Positions 1 to 8,142 of a stretch of DNA of 64,000 nt are shown here, one piece after another. This DNA is from Chromobacterium amazonense (GTDB lineage: Bacteria; Pseudomonadota; Gammaproteobacteria; Burkholderiales; Chromobacteriaceae), in contig NZ_MKCR01000003.1 of assembly GCF_001855565.1 (NCBI RefSeq), forward strand, positions 186,001 through 250,000, in the 5' to 3' direction. The position numbers and the translations under genes were made by a program. The notes under the pieces were generated by a model, which had not been told where the DNA came from, searched no databases, and was given only the letters and a program-made list of their open reading frames with translations. Numbering within the stretch: the stretch's first letter is position 1; each line of letters starts with the position of its first letter.

Positions 1-32
1 CGCCCTTGCACTCATCCGCCATCCCCGGCCGG

Positions 33-869
33 CTATGCCAGGCCGGCCATTTGGCGGAGCGCATGCCGCCAGCGTTCCGGCGCGGCCTGGTAGCAATCGT
101 CGTGATCGCCGCCTTCGATCAGCAATTGCTGCTTGGGCGCGGTGCTCAGGCCGTACAAGCGCAGGCCCAGCTCTACCGGAATGACTTCATCGGCCGTGCA
201 ATGAATGAACAGCTGCGGCATTTTCAAATCGTCTATCTTTTCCTCGGAAAGGAAATGTTGGCTGAGCATATGGGATAGAGGCAGCCAATCCGCAGTCCAG
301 GCGCGGCCGACGTCCGCGACCGAGGTGAAGGCGCCGTCGACCACCAGTCCGTCCAAGCGCGGCGCATGGCGCGCCAGGTCTATCGCCACGGCGCTGCCCA
401 TGGAGTGGCCGTATAGCAAACGCCTAGTCGCCTGCGGCGTCAGCTCCAGAAAACGCGCCCAAGCCAGCCGGGCATCGGTATAGACCGAGGTTTCGCTGGG
501 CAGGCGCAGCGCACTTTTTCCATAACCGCGATAATCTATGCCCATCACCGCAAAGCCGGCCTGGCGCAGGCTGAGCATCAGCCCGATATCGGTGGACAGC
601 GTGCTTTCATTGCCATGCAAATACAGCACGGCCGGCGCGTTGGGCTTGTCCGCCGGCAACCACCACACATGCACGCGGCCGGCCCGTGTGCCGCCGCCGG
701 CCGGCGCGTCCAGCCACTCTTCGACATAGGGCACGCCAAAGTCTTTGGGATTGACGCTGACCTGGCGCGAGGGCTGAAGGATCACCAGCCGCTGCGCCAC
801 CTGCCAGCCTATCCAGATCAGCGCCAGCAGGGCGGCGCCATACAGTATTTTGCGATAAGTGGGTTTCAT
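33..869 (-). CDS. membrane-anchored alpha/beta hydrolase (BEM46/YfhR-like)
   Basis: A 278-aa serine hydrolase with a single N-terminal membrane anchor (about residues 8-28), so the catalytic domain probably faces the periplasm. Visible motifs are an oxyanion-region HGN at about residue 86, the nucleophile elbow GHSMG with Ser156, a likely acidic residue Asp227 in TADEVIP, and His256 in GGDHDD. This order is that of the BEM46/YfhR group of alpha/beta hydrolases, whose natural substrates are mostly unknown. The start is supported by an AGGAGAG ribosome site about 8 bases upstream. The next gene on the same strand ends about 27 bases upstream of the start codon, so the two may be co-transcribed. 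Confidence 0.85.
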   Translation of the reverse strand: MKPTYRKILYGAALLALIWIGWQVAQRLVILQPSRQVSVNPKDFGVPYVEEWLDAPAGGGTRAGRVHVWWLPADKPNAPAVLYLHGNESTLSTDIGLMLSLRQAGFAVMGIDYRGYGKSALRLPSETSVYTDARLAWARFLELTPQATRRLLYGHSMGSAVAIDLARHAPRLDGLVVDGAFTSVADVGRAWTADWLPLSHMLSQHFLSEEKIDDLKMPQLFIHCTADEVIPVELGLRLYGLSTAPKQQLLIEGGDHDDCYQAAPERWRHALRQMAGLA

Positions 870-896
870 CGGGTTTCTCTCCTGTGGAGCCGACGC

Positions 897-1415
897 TTAG
901 CGAGCCTGGCAGCCAGGTTCCGCTTTTTTCCAGTCGTCCGGGTCCAGCGTGTTTTTGAGAATGGCGCAGTATTCCTGTTTCGCCTCTTTCTTGGAGAGTT
1001 TCTTGTCGTCCTGGCGCAGCGTGAATACGAGATTGTACGGCTTGGCGATGTGGCGGCTGGCGGAGGTCCAGCCCGTCACGGTAAAGGTGCGCAGCGCCGG
1101 ATCGAATGTTCCATCCCGAGTGGATATCTTCACGTCAGCCGATTTGTCCGTGCCGCGCCGGATGCGCGCCAGCGCGTCCTGAACCCGCTTGTCCTTGCCT
1201 TGCAGGCTGAACAGCACGGTCTGCTCTTCCGTATTGCGCGCGGTTCCGGCCAGATTGTACTGGATCGCCTGCTTCAGGATCATGGCGCGAAAGCCAACCT
1301 GTTGCACCTTGCCGCTGGCGGTGCCGTCTATGGCTTGCTGGCTGGCGGCCTGGACTTGGACGGCCATGAGCAGTGTCAGCAGGGCGAAAACGAAGCGGCG
1401 TGGCAAGCGTGTCAT
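897..1415 (-). CDS. exported acylphosphatase-like protein
   Basis: A 172-aa protein with a clear signal peptide (positive MTRLPRR start, hydrophobic core, cleavage near VQA-A at residue 23). Residues 28-72 resemble acylphosphatase: the stretch SGKVQQVGFR is close to the family signature GxVQGVGFR, and the putative catalytic Arg43 and Asn61 are 18 residues apart, as in classical acylphosphatases (Arg23/Asn41). Family enzymes hydrolyse acyl phosphates in the cytosol, so an exported version is unusual. The C-terminal hundred residues, with Lys-rich KKLSKKEAK and two Cys, are not part of the standard ~95-residue domain. Catalytic activity is inference. Confidence 0.6.
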   Translation of the reverse strand: MTRLPRRFVFALLTLLMAVQVQAASQQAIDGTASGKVQQVGFRAMILKQAIQYNLAGTARNTEEQTVLFSLQGKDKRVQDALARIRRGTDKSADVKISTRDGTFDPALRTFTVTGWTSASRHIAKPYNLVFTLRQDDKKLSKKEAKQEYCAILKNTLDPDDWKKAEPGCQAR

Positions 1416-1605
1416 GAGGGGTCTCCCGGCGCGATGCCCGGCATGTCGCCTGGGCGGATGGGGCGATTATATCTTGCCGCTTGCATGCCTGGATGGCTTG
1501 TGCGGCGGCAAAGTGAACGCTTTTACAGCGCTAGGGTCCATCGAAGCCCGGGAGTCATGCAAAGTGGCTCCCATTCGTTCTTTAAACAATACAGAGAAGA
1601 CCAAG

Positions 1606-2091
1606 ATGCAACACGACATCCGTTTCCAGTCCGTCAATGAAGACAACTTTGAAGACATCATGGATCTGGAACTTCATCCGGAGCAGGAAGGCAATCTGGC
1701 AAGCAATGCTTACTCCGTGGCCCAGATGGCGTATTACGATAATTTTATCGGTTACGGCATTTACCTTGGGGAAGAGCCGGTCGGCTTCATCATGCACGCC
1801 GTGCTGCCGGAACTGGCGGACCCCCAGGAACTGGCGATCTACCGCTTCATGGTGGGCAAACGCCACCAAGGCCAGGGCATAGGCACGCAGGCGCTGCGCC
1901 AGCTGATTAAGCGTTTGCCGAGCGACTTTCCCCGCGCCGAGCGCATCACCATCTGTTACCACTCGGACAAGCCGGAATTGCGCGCTTTCTACCAGAAGCT
2001 GGGCTTTGTGGAAGTGGGGTTCGATCCGGATTCGTTTGGCGAGGATGGCAGCGGGCCGGGCGACAACGTAGCGGAAATCCGCCTGCGCTGA
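1606..2091 (+). CDS. GNAT family N-acetyltransferase
   Basis: A 161-aa GNAT fold protein. The acetyl-CoA-binding motif A is visible as GKRHQGQGIGTQAL (R/Q-x-x-G-x-G/A), followed by the helix and a conserved AFYQKLGFVEVG motif B near the C-terminus. The length and the YSVAQMAYY region resemble diamine/spermidine acetyltransferases of the BltD/SpeG type, but the substrate cannot be assigned from sequence. The open frame extends upstream, but ATG 1606 fits the family N-terminus (MQHDIRFQSVNEDN) and follows an AGAGAAG stretch. It is divergent from the acylphosphatase-like gene, with a roughly 190-base shared upstream region. Confidence 0.75.
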   Translation: MQHDIRFQSVNEDNFEDIMDLELHPEQEGNLASNAYSVAQMAYYDNFIGYGIYLGEEPVGFIMHAVLPELADPQELAIYRFMVGKRHQGQGIGTQALRQLIKRLPSDFPRAERITICYHSDKPELRAFYQKLGFVEVGFDPDSFGEDGSGPGDNVAEIRLR

Positions 2092-2303
2092 TGCTGAACG
2101 GCAGGCATGGCGCCAGATGTTTGCTGGTCTTTTCTGTACGGCCGCGCAGATTGCGGCGCCATGCTCAATATTCCAATGAAATTGCCGATATGGTTCATCA
2201 TGACAAAAGAAAACCGTGATGAACCTGACCCCGCTTTTTGGCGCGCAAAACGGCCTTGGCCGGCTGCGCGCCATTTCTACCTCGTCCAAACTGGCCGACA
2301 CCA

Positions 2304-3815
2304 ATGCTCCCCGCGCCGACACGCCCCCCTTTGCTAGACAGCAAGGGCGTGCAAGTGGGGTCCCCCGAATCGCGCTTCGGCATGAGCCGGCAAAGCCTGC
2401 AGCTGCTCAAGGCCTATGATGTGCGTAACATCTCCGGGCGCGACTTGTATGATCTGGTTGACGTGTTGGCGGCGAATCATGATATCGACCCGCAACTGGC
2501 GGCCGACATACGCGGCAATATCGACTCCAACGGCTGGAAAACCGGCGTGGAACGCAATGCGTTGCAAATGTATGACGACGCCCGCGATGCCGTGGTGGCT
2601 GCCGTCAAGTCCGGCAAGCAGCTTCCGCGCTTTGCCGACTCTTCGCTGCGTTATCAGGAAAAGCTGCTGAGCCTGTTCAAGCAGTTGGCCGGCTTGCATG
2701 ACGCGCTGCAAAAAGATGCGCGCGTGGAAACCGCAGCGGAGGGCGGCGCGCGCCAGGCCGCCAATCTGATGCGGCTGGATCGCTGGATGGCCAGCGCCGA
2801 TCGAAACCAGCAGCAGGGCCTGCCTTTGCCTCCCGCCTGCAAGGATACGTATTTTTCCATCACCGAGACGATGGATGCCTTGGGCATAGACGTCAATCCG
2901 TCGCATGAGGACCTGACGCGAACCGAAACGCTGGCGCGGGCGCGCGACGGTTACCTCAAATGGCGGGACCAGCACCCCGGCGAAACCCTTGCCATAGAAC
3001 TGCAAGCAGACAAGCCCGACGATCCGTCGGTCAACACCGCCAACGCGCAGCCTGCCGCGCCGCAGCCGCAAGAGGATGCCCAGGCGCGCGCGCAGGATGC
3101 GCGCCAGGACAAGGCCAATTTATTGGCCCAGGCGCAATACGGCATGCCCATCGCCATGCTGCAGTTGATCAAGAGCGTGGACTTCAACAAGGTTTCCGCC
3201 CAACAGCTCAAGCAGTACGCGGGTTTGCTGCGCGATTACGGGGTGATCAGCCAGGATGATATGGATGCGCTGACGCCGTTTATCCGGAGCGGCGAGGGAA
3301 GCCCTGCCAGGTATTTTCACGATGATCTGGCGGATGCCTCGCAGCAGGTGCAAGAGTCCATCGAGTCGCGCGACCCGGAGCTGAACAACCCGCAGGCCCT
3401 GGCGCGCCAAATGAACCGCAGCGCCAACAATAAGCAAGCGCTGGCGCTGATCACCCGCCTGAGCCAATTGCACCAGCAATTGCAGTTTGATGACCGCGTG
3501 CAAGCCATCTCCGGAGATGGCCTGCGCCAGGCCGAGGATTTGGCCGCCTTCCAACGTTGGACCCAGGTTGAGCAGAACCCCGTCAATCGCCCCGAAGATG
3601 TCGCGCCGGAGTTCAGCAGCAAGGACCAGGCGGAGGGCATACTCCGCGTGCTGCAGCGCATGGGCGTGGCATTGACGCCGCTGCAGGGCAACCCCGGCCC
3701 CAGCGCCCGTCTGGAATCGGCCTGGAAAGACTACCAGGCATGGCGCAAGCTGAATCCTGCCACCCAGCCGAGCATGCCGCTTACGCCGTCCGCCAGGCTG
3801 GATGCTTATGCCTGA
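2304..3815 (+). CDS. conserved protein of unknown function with tandem internal duplication; N-terminus probably frameshifted
   Basis: I do not recognise the family. The protein is hydrophilic and helical, and contains two related halves. Each half has a segment like LLKAYDVRNISGRDLYDLVDVL / LIKSVDFNKVSAQQLKQYAGLL, then a stretch with QKLLSLFKQLAGLHDALQ / ALALITRLSQLHQQLQ, then GGARQAANLMRLDRW / GDGLRQAEDLAAFQRW, and finally LGIDVNPS..YLKWRDQHPG / MGVALTPL..YQAWRKLNPA. The first ATG of the intact frame (2304) has no ribosome site and encodes a Pro-rich start. A better N-terminus (ATG 2219, beginning MNLTPLFGAQNGLG) lies one frame away and would join at the C6 tract 2324-2329. No signal peptide or membrane segment is seen. 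Confidence 0.6.
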   Translation: MLPAPTRPPLLDSKGVQVGSPESRFGMSRQSLQLLKAYDVRNISGRDLYDLVDVLAANHDIDPQLAADIRGNIDSNGWKTGVERNALQMYDDARDAVVAAVKSGKQLPRFADSSLRYQEKLLSLFKQLAGLHDALQKDARVETAAEGGARQAANLMRLDRWMASADRNQQQGLPLPPACKDTYFSITETMDALGIDVNPSHEDLTRTETLARARDGYLKWRDQHPGETLAIELQADKPDDPSVNTANAQPAAPQPQEDAQARAQDARQDKANLLAQAQYGMPIAMLQLIKSVDFNKVSAQQLKQYAGLLRDYGVISQDDMDALTPFIRSGEGSPARYFHDDLADASQQVQESIESRDPELNNPQALARQMNRSANNKQALALITRLSQLHQQLQFDDRVQAISGDGLRQAEDLAAFQRWTQVEQNPVNRPEDVAPEFSSKDQAEGILRVLQRMGVALTPLQGNPGPSARLESAWKDYQAWRKLNPATQPSMPLTPSARLDAYA

Positions 3816-4039
3816 GGGCATCATCGCTGTTACTAGGCCTGCTTGATATGTACTCCAGGCTGATGTGGCTCGCCATTACCATGTCGCATGCTGCTTTGCC
3901 GATTGCAAACATTAGTCAGAACACAAGTGTCCATTGGGGAGACGACTCAAACCACCAGGTAGTTTATGCACAGCAATTGGTTTGCTTCATGAGTGTGTGA
4001 AATATTATTAATTAATACCAAACACACTTGCAACAGAAG

Positions 4040-5075
4040 GGCGCTGTTGCACAAATCCTGAACAGGACGAGTTTCCCCTTTCCCCAAACGGATTTACGCC
4101 ACCGGCACCGTGCACGGCCGGCCCAACATGCTGAAGCGGTTCAAGATGGCAGCACGTACCTGCAGCTCTGCCACTTGACCATCGAAACGCCGGGCCATCA
4201 CCCTCTCGCCTAGCCGTTTAAAGCAATACATCTTGGTTTCCACCAAGCTGCGGCGATGGTAGCCGCTCCAACGCTTCCAGATCGCCCGGCCTAGTCGCTT
4301 GGTGGTCCGCAGAATCTCATTCCGCGCCAGCACTCCCAGCACACTTCCTTTCCACGGTCTCGCATTCTTGCGGCTCGGAATGCACCCAATCGCGCCTCGC
4401 GCGGCAATCGCCTCATGGCACGCCTTGGTATCAAAAGCCCCATCGCCGCTCACGCAGCCTATCGGCTCGTCGGCCGGGATTTGCGTCAATAGCGAAAGTA
4501 GCATTTGCGCATCGCTCTGGCGGTTGTCGGTTACCTCGATGGCGCGGATTTGCAGGGTTTTCGCATCGATGCCCAGATGCACCTTGCGCCATTGCCGGCG
4601 ATATTCCGCGCCATGCTTCTTGGTTTTCCACTCACCTTCGCCAAGCATCTTGATGCCTGTGCTATCCACCAGCAGATGCAGCGCGCCAGCACTTTTCTGG
4701 TAGGGAATTTTGACCTGCAGCGTCTGCTGCCGCCTGGATAGCGTGCTGTAATCTGGGACGCTCCAGTCCAGACCCGCCAACTGGATCAGGCTTTGGATGA
4801 AGCCGATGGTCTGCCGCAACGCTAGTCCAAACAGGTTCTTAATGGTCAGGCAGAATTGAATAGCGGCATCGCTATAGGTCTGCGTCCGTCCGCGCTTGCC
4901 CCGAGGAGTTGCCCGCCATGACATGCTTGTGTCCAGCCAGACGGACAGGGAGCCGCGCTGGATCAGGGCTCGGTTGTAGGCTTTCCAGTTGGTGGTTCGG
5001 TAGCGTTTCGGAGGGGGCTTGGTCATGCCACTATCTTACCAAGCCGCGCTGGGGGAGGGTTTGTGCAACAGCGCC
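4040..5075 (-). mobile_element. IS5-family insertion sequence (IS903-like subgroup), complete
   Basis: A 1036-bp element with perfect 16-bp terminal inverted repeats, GGCGCTGTTGCACAAA at the left end and its reverse complement at the right end. It encodes one intact transposase. The IS903 subgroup normally makes 9-bp target duplications, but the flanks (CAACAGAAG on the left, GGGGGTATT on the right) do not match. An adjacent deletion or recombination may therefore have removed one flank. The right end lies about 44 bases from the 3' end of a tRNA-Leu gene. The left flank (3816-4039) is AT-rich and carries no gene I can support. Confidence 0.9.
4094..5026 (-). CDS. IS5-family transposase
   Basis: A 310-aa DDE transposase. 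The first catalytic Asp is in LLVDSTGIKM, the second in GDGAFDTKACHEA, and the Glu in the C-terminal SLVETKMYCFKRLGERV signature characteristic of the IS5/IS903 group. It fills the element almost completely and shows no stop or frameshift, so it is probably functional. It carries out cut-and-paste or replicative movement of its own element using the 16-bp terminal repeats. Confidence 0.9.
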   Translation of the reverse strand: MTKPPPKRYRTTNWKAYNRALIQRGSLSVWLDTSMSWRATPRGKRGRTQTYSDAAIQFCLTIKNLFGLALRQTIGFIQSLIQLAGLDWSVPDYSTLSRRQQTLQVKIPYQKSAGALHLLVDSTGIKMLGEGEWKTKKHGAEYRRQWRKVHLGIDAKTLQIRAIEVTDNRQSDAQMLLSLLTQIPADEPIGCVSGDGAFDTKACHEAIAARGAIGCIPSRKNARPWKGSVLGVLARNEILRTTKRLGRAIWKRWSGYHRRSLVETKMYCFKRLGERVMARRFDGQVAELQVRAAILNRFSMLGRPCTVPVA

Positions 5076-5118
5076 GGGGGTATTTTGGGGTTTTGAGACT
5101 AGGCTTGAAAAGCCGGGG

Positions 5119-5203
5119 TGGTGCGAAAGGAGAGACTCGAACTCTCACGCCTTGCGGCGCTGGAACCTAAATCCAGTGCGTCTACCAATTCCGCCACTCT
5201 CGC
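5119..5203 (-). tRNA. tRNA-Leu (anticodon UAG)
   Basis: The reverse strand folds into a class II tRNA. It has acceptor stem GCGAGAG/CTTTCGC, a D-loop with GGTAGACGC, an anticodon stem CTGGA/TCCAG around loop TTTAGGT (anticodon TAG), a variable arm GCCGCAAGGC and a T-arm with GTTCGAGTC. The 3' CCA is encoded (5119-5121). It resembles E. coli leuW throughout. No integrase or direct-repeat att site is seen at its 3' end, but an IS5-family element lies just downstream. Confidence 0.95.
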
Positions 5204-5388
5204 ATTGTGGTGTAGGCTTGCAATCGCGGGGTTCGCCCGCATCTGCCGCCTTGAAGAGGACGGAATAATACCGCAAGGAATCCGGCATGACAAGTCTTGC
5301 CGACAGTCGGAAACTTATTCCCTTCGGCATGGTCTGTTGCTTACAATTCCAAAATATTTCCAGAACAACCAACTCAGGAGAGTTTCAC

Positions 5389-6078
5389 ATGCACCCCGAC
5401 TTCCAGACGGCCTACCAGTCGACCCCTATGGCCGATGTGCGCAACAAAGTGCTGCGCAATACCTACGGCCTGCTGGGCCTGTCGATGATCCCTACCGTGA
5501 TGGGCGCCATTGTCGGCACACACATGAATTTCGCGTTCCTGGCCGGCAGCCCCATCATGGGCATGCTGCTGATCATGGCAGTGTTCTACGGCCTGGTATT
5601 CGCCATTGAAAAGAACCGCTACAGCTCTCTGGGCGTGTTCCTGATGCTGGGCTTCACCTTCCTGATGGGCGTGCTGCTTGGGCCTTTGCTGCAGTTCGCG
5701 CTGAAGTTTTCCAATGGCGGCCAGCTGATCATGACCGCAGGCGCGGCCACTTCCGTCGTGTTCTTCGTGATGGCCGGCATCGCCTCCACCACCAAGCGCG
5801 ACCTGTCCGGCCTGGGCAACTTCCTGATGGTCGGCGCCATCGTGCTGATGGTGGCCGTGGTGGCTAACTTGTTCCTGCGCATGCCGGCCTTCCAGCTGAT
5901 GATTTCAGCGGCCTTCGCGCTGTTCAGCTCGCTGATGATCCTGTGGCAGGTGAAGACCGTGGTCGACGGCGGCGAAAACAGCTACATCTCCGCCGCGCTG
6001 TCGATCTACATCAGCATCTACAACTTGTTCACCAGCCTGTTGCAATTGCTGCTGGCCTTCGGCGGCAACCGCGATTGA
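5389..6078 (+). CDS. Bax inhibitor-1/YccA family inner-membrane protein
   Basis: A 229-aa protein with about seven predicted membrane helices and the BI-1 family layout: cytoplasmic N-terminus with VRNKVLRNTYGLLGLSM, and a C-terminal amphipathic hairpin with SIYISIYNLFTSLLQLL. Bacterial YccA modulates FtsH protease, and YetJ-type relatives are pH-sensitive calcium leak channels. Which role applies here is unknown. The start ATG 5389 has a CAGGAG ribosome site 8 bases upstream; longer in-frame starts run into the tRNA leader and were rejected. The gene ends just before a bidirectional terminator that is now split by an IS4-family element. Confidence 0.85.
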   Translation: MHPDFQTAYQSTPMADVRNKVLRNTYGLLGLSMIPTVMGAIVGTHMNFAFLAGSPIMGMLLIMAVFYGLVFAIEKNRYSSLGVFLMLGFTFLMGVLLGPLLQFALKFSNGGQLIMTAGAATSVVFFVMAGIASTTKRDLSGLGNFLMVGAIVLMVAVVANLFLRMPAFQLMISAAFALFSSLMILWQVKTVVDGGENSYISAALSIYISIYNLFTSLLQLLLAFGGNRD

Positions 6079-6106
6079 TTGCGATCTTGGCCCGCTTGAC
6101 GGGCGG

Positions 6107-6127
6107 CAAAAAGCCCTCCGGTTTCGG
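6107..6127 (+). terminator. left half of bidirectional terminator split by IS4-family element
   Basis: The left arm is AAAAAGCCCTCCG followed by GTTTCGG. Joined to the sequence after the IS at 7625, and after removing one 10-bp duplication, it rebuilds a perfect A-rich/stem/T-rich hairpin (AAAAAGCCCTCCG, loop GTTT, CGGAGGGCTTTTTTT). This sits between the convergent BI-1 and glnB genes. Confidence 0.85.
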
Positions 6128-6248
6128 TAATGCCGTTCACTTAAGGATTTTCGGGCGACTTTTCTGGCCTTGAGAGCACAGGAATCCACAAAAAAAGCAC
6201 CGTTTCCCATGCACGGAGACGGTGCTTTTCTCTTAAGTGAACGGCATT
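6128..6248. repeat. nested 121-bp MITE at the left end of the IS4-family element
   Basis: This segment starts with the outer left terminal repeat of the IS and ends with an inverted copy of it, so either 121 bp or the whole 1497 bp could in principle be moved by the transposase. Inside is a long hairpin (AAAAGCACCGT paired with ACGGTGCTTTT, extended by TTCC/GGAG) with T-rich ends, which looks like an intrinsic terminator. It is identical to the solo copy at 32386 except for the last base. Confidence 0.88.
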
Positions 6249-6310
6249 TTGCTTTCCTGGCGCAGATCTTGCTGAACCTTAAAGCTGGTTGACTCTTTAT
6301 TTCGGCTCCC

Positions 6311-7615
6311 ATGGTTGGCAAGGCTCACAAATACCCTGATTTCAAAGCACTTTCTCAACAGATTGATCCTGAGTGGATCGCTCATGCGCTGGCGGTAACC
6401 GGCAAGGCCCGTGTACGGCGGCGTAAATTGCCGGCCGAGCAGGTCGTCTGGCTGGTGATAGCACTCGCCATGTACCGGCATCAGTCCATTCCAGAAGTCG
6501 TCGCTCATCTCGATCTTGCCCTCCCTGACGAGGTGAATCCGGATATCGCCAAGAGCGCCTTGACTCAGGCACGTCAGCGACTGGGAGAAGAGCCGTTAGC
6601 CCTGCTCTTTGGACTCAGCGCAGCAGCCTGGGATGAGCGGCATCAGCATGGGAGAACCTGGCGCGGCTTGGCCCGCTACGCCATTGATGGCAGCACCCTG
6701 CGCGCTTCGGATACGCCGGAGAACCGCCACCATTTCGGCGCACAAGCCTATGCCTCCGGCGTAGTGGCCAGCTACCCGCAACTCCGCCTACTCACGCTGA
6801 CTTCACTGGCGACGCATCTGGTACGCGCAACCGTCTTTGGCGAATACGGCAAGAACGAAATGCGCTATGCCCGCGACCTGCTCCAAGCGATTCCAGACCA
6901 TTCGCTGACCGTGTTCGACAAGGGGTTTCTCAGCGCCGAACTGTTGCTGCAGGTTCAGCAGCACGGCAGGGAGCGTCACTGGCTGATCCCGGCCAAAAAC
7001 AACAGCAAATGGGAGCGCTTGGATCTTCATCCAACGGATTACCGCGTCAGAATGAAGGTCTCGCCGCAGGCTCGTGAACACAACCCGACCCTTCCGCTTT
7101 ACTGGGAAGCGCGGGCAATCGAAACCATCTCGCGGCATGGCCACCGCCGCATCCTGCTGACCTCCTTGTTGGATACCCAGGCTTGGCCGGCCAAGGAACT
7201 CGCAGAGCAATATCAAGAGCGCTGGCGCATCGAGACCAGTTACCGCGAACTGAAGCAGGAAATGCTAGGGGGCGAACTGACGTTACGTAGCGGGACTCCA
7301 GAGGCCGTCCGACAGGAAGTTTGGGGTGCGCTATTGGCCTACAACCTGGTCCGGCTGGAGATGGCCGAAGTGGCGCGGGAGGTTGGTGTCGTGCCAACCG
7401 ATCTTAGCTTTACAACGGCACTGCATTATTTGCGCTACGAGTGGAGCTGGCTGGCGATTAGCAGCCCGGGCACCTTGCCGGCGCGTTTACTGCGCCTGCG
7501 AGAGCGTCTTGGAGAGCTGCTGCTCCCCAAACAACGGCGGGGGCGTGAATGCCCCCGCGTGGTGAAAAAGCTGCCGTCCCGTTACTCGACCAAACAGGTT
7601 CGATCCGTTAAGTGA
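6311..7615 (+). CDS. IS4-family transposase
   Basis: A 434-aa DDE transposase with the IS4 N-terminal domain (RRKLPAEQVVWLVIALAMYR) and catalytic core. The first Asp is in AIDGSTLRASD, the second in TVFDKGFLSAELL, and the Glu lies in YQERWRIETSYRELK. That last stretch matches the IS4 signature Y-(2)-R-(3)-E-(6)-K exactly. There are no internal stops. Its 5' end is 62 bases from the nested MITE, and its last codons run to within 9 bases of the right terminal repeat. The intact frame suggests an active element. Confidence 0.92.
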   Translation: MVGKAHKYPDFKALSQQIDPEWIAHALAVTGKARVRRRKLPAEQVVWLVIALAMYRHQSIPEVVAHLDLALPDEVNPDIAKSALTQARQRLGEEPLALLFGLSAAAWDERHQHGRTWRGLARYAIDGSTLRASDTPENRHHFGAQAYASGVVASYPQLRLLTLTSLATHLVRATVFGEYGKNEMRYARDLLQAIPDHSLTVFDKGFLSAELLLQVQQHGRERHWLIPAKNNSKWERLDLHPTDYRVRMKVSPQAREHNPTLPLYWEARAIETISRHGHRRILLTSLLDTQAWPAKELAEQYQERWRIETSYRELKQEMLGGELTLRSGTPEAVRQEVWGALLAYNLVRLEMAEVAREVGVVPTDLSFTTALHYLRYEWSWLAISSPGTLPARLLRLRERLGELLLPKQRRGRECPRVVKKLPSRYSTKQVRSVK

Positions 7616-7624
7616 ACGGCATTA

Positions 7625-7646
7625 CCGGTTTCGGAGGGCTTTTTTT
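7625..7646 (-). terminator. right half of the IS-split bidirectional terminator
   Basis: It begins with the duplicated target CCGGTTTCGG and continues GAGGGC plus a T7 run, the complementary arm to 6107-6127. With the IS in place, glnB transcription reads from this arm directly into the element's right end. A functional hairpin can no longer form except over 1.5 kb. Confidence 0.8.
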
Positions 7647-7657
7647 ATGGGCGCGGA

Positions 7658-8104
<447 letters not shown>

Positions 8105-8142
8105 TTATGACGCCCTTTCCTGGTACTTGTCGCGGGTGTCTA

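Larger units (their letters stand above)
6128..7624 (+). mobile_element. IS4-family insertion sequence with nested MITE and 10-bp target duplication
   Basis: A 1497-bp element with 17-bp perfect terminal inverted repeats (TAATGCCGTTCACTTAA at the left, its complement at the right). It is flanked by direct repeats CCGGTTTCGG at 6118-6127 and 7625-7634. It contains one intact transposase. The left 121 bases are bounded by a third, internal inverted copy of the terminal repeat (ending 6248) and are identical to a solo element at 32386-32507. The target is the loop and stem of an intrinsic terminator. Confidence 0.92.

Noticed and set aside
2238-2303. TTG-start N-terminal extension of the duplicated-module protein
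   Set aside because: No ribosome site; the translation is Pro/Arg-rich, like the shadow of the better frame starting at 2219.
5076-5204. tRNA-Leu as an integration site (att duplication)
   Set aside because: No repeat of the tRNA 3' end is seen near the IS5-family element, and no tyrosine integrase is nearby.
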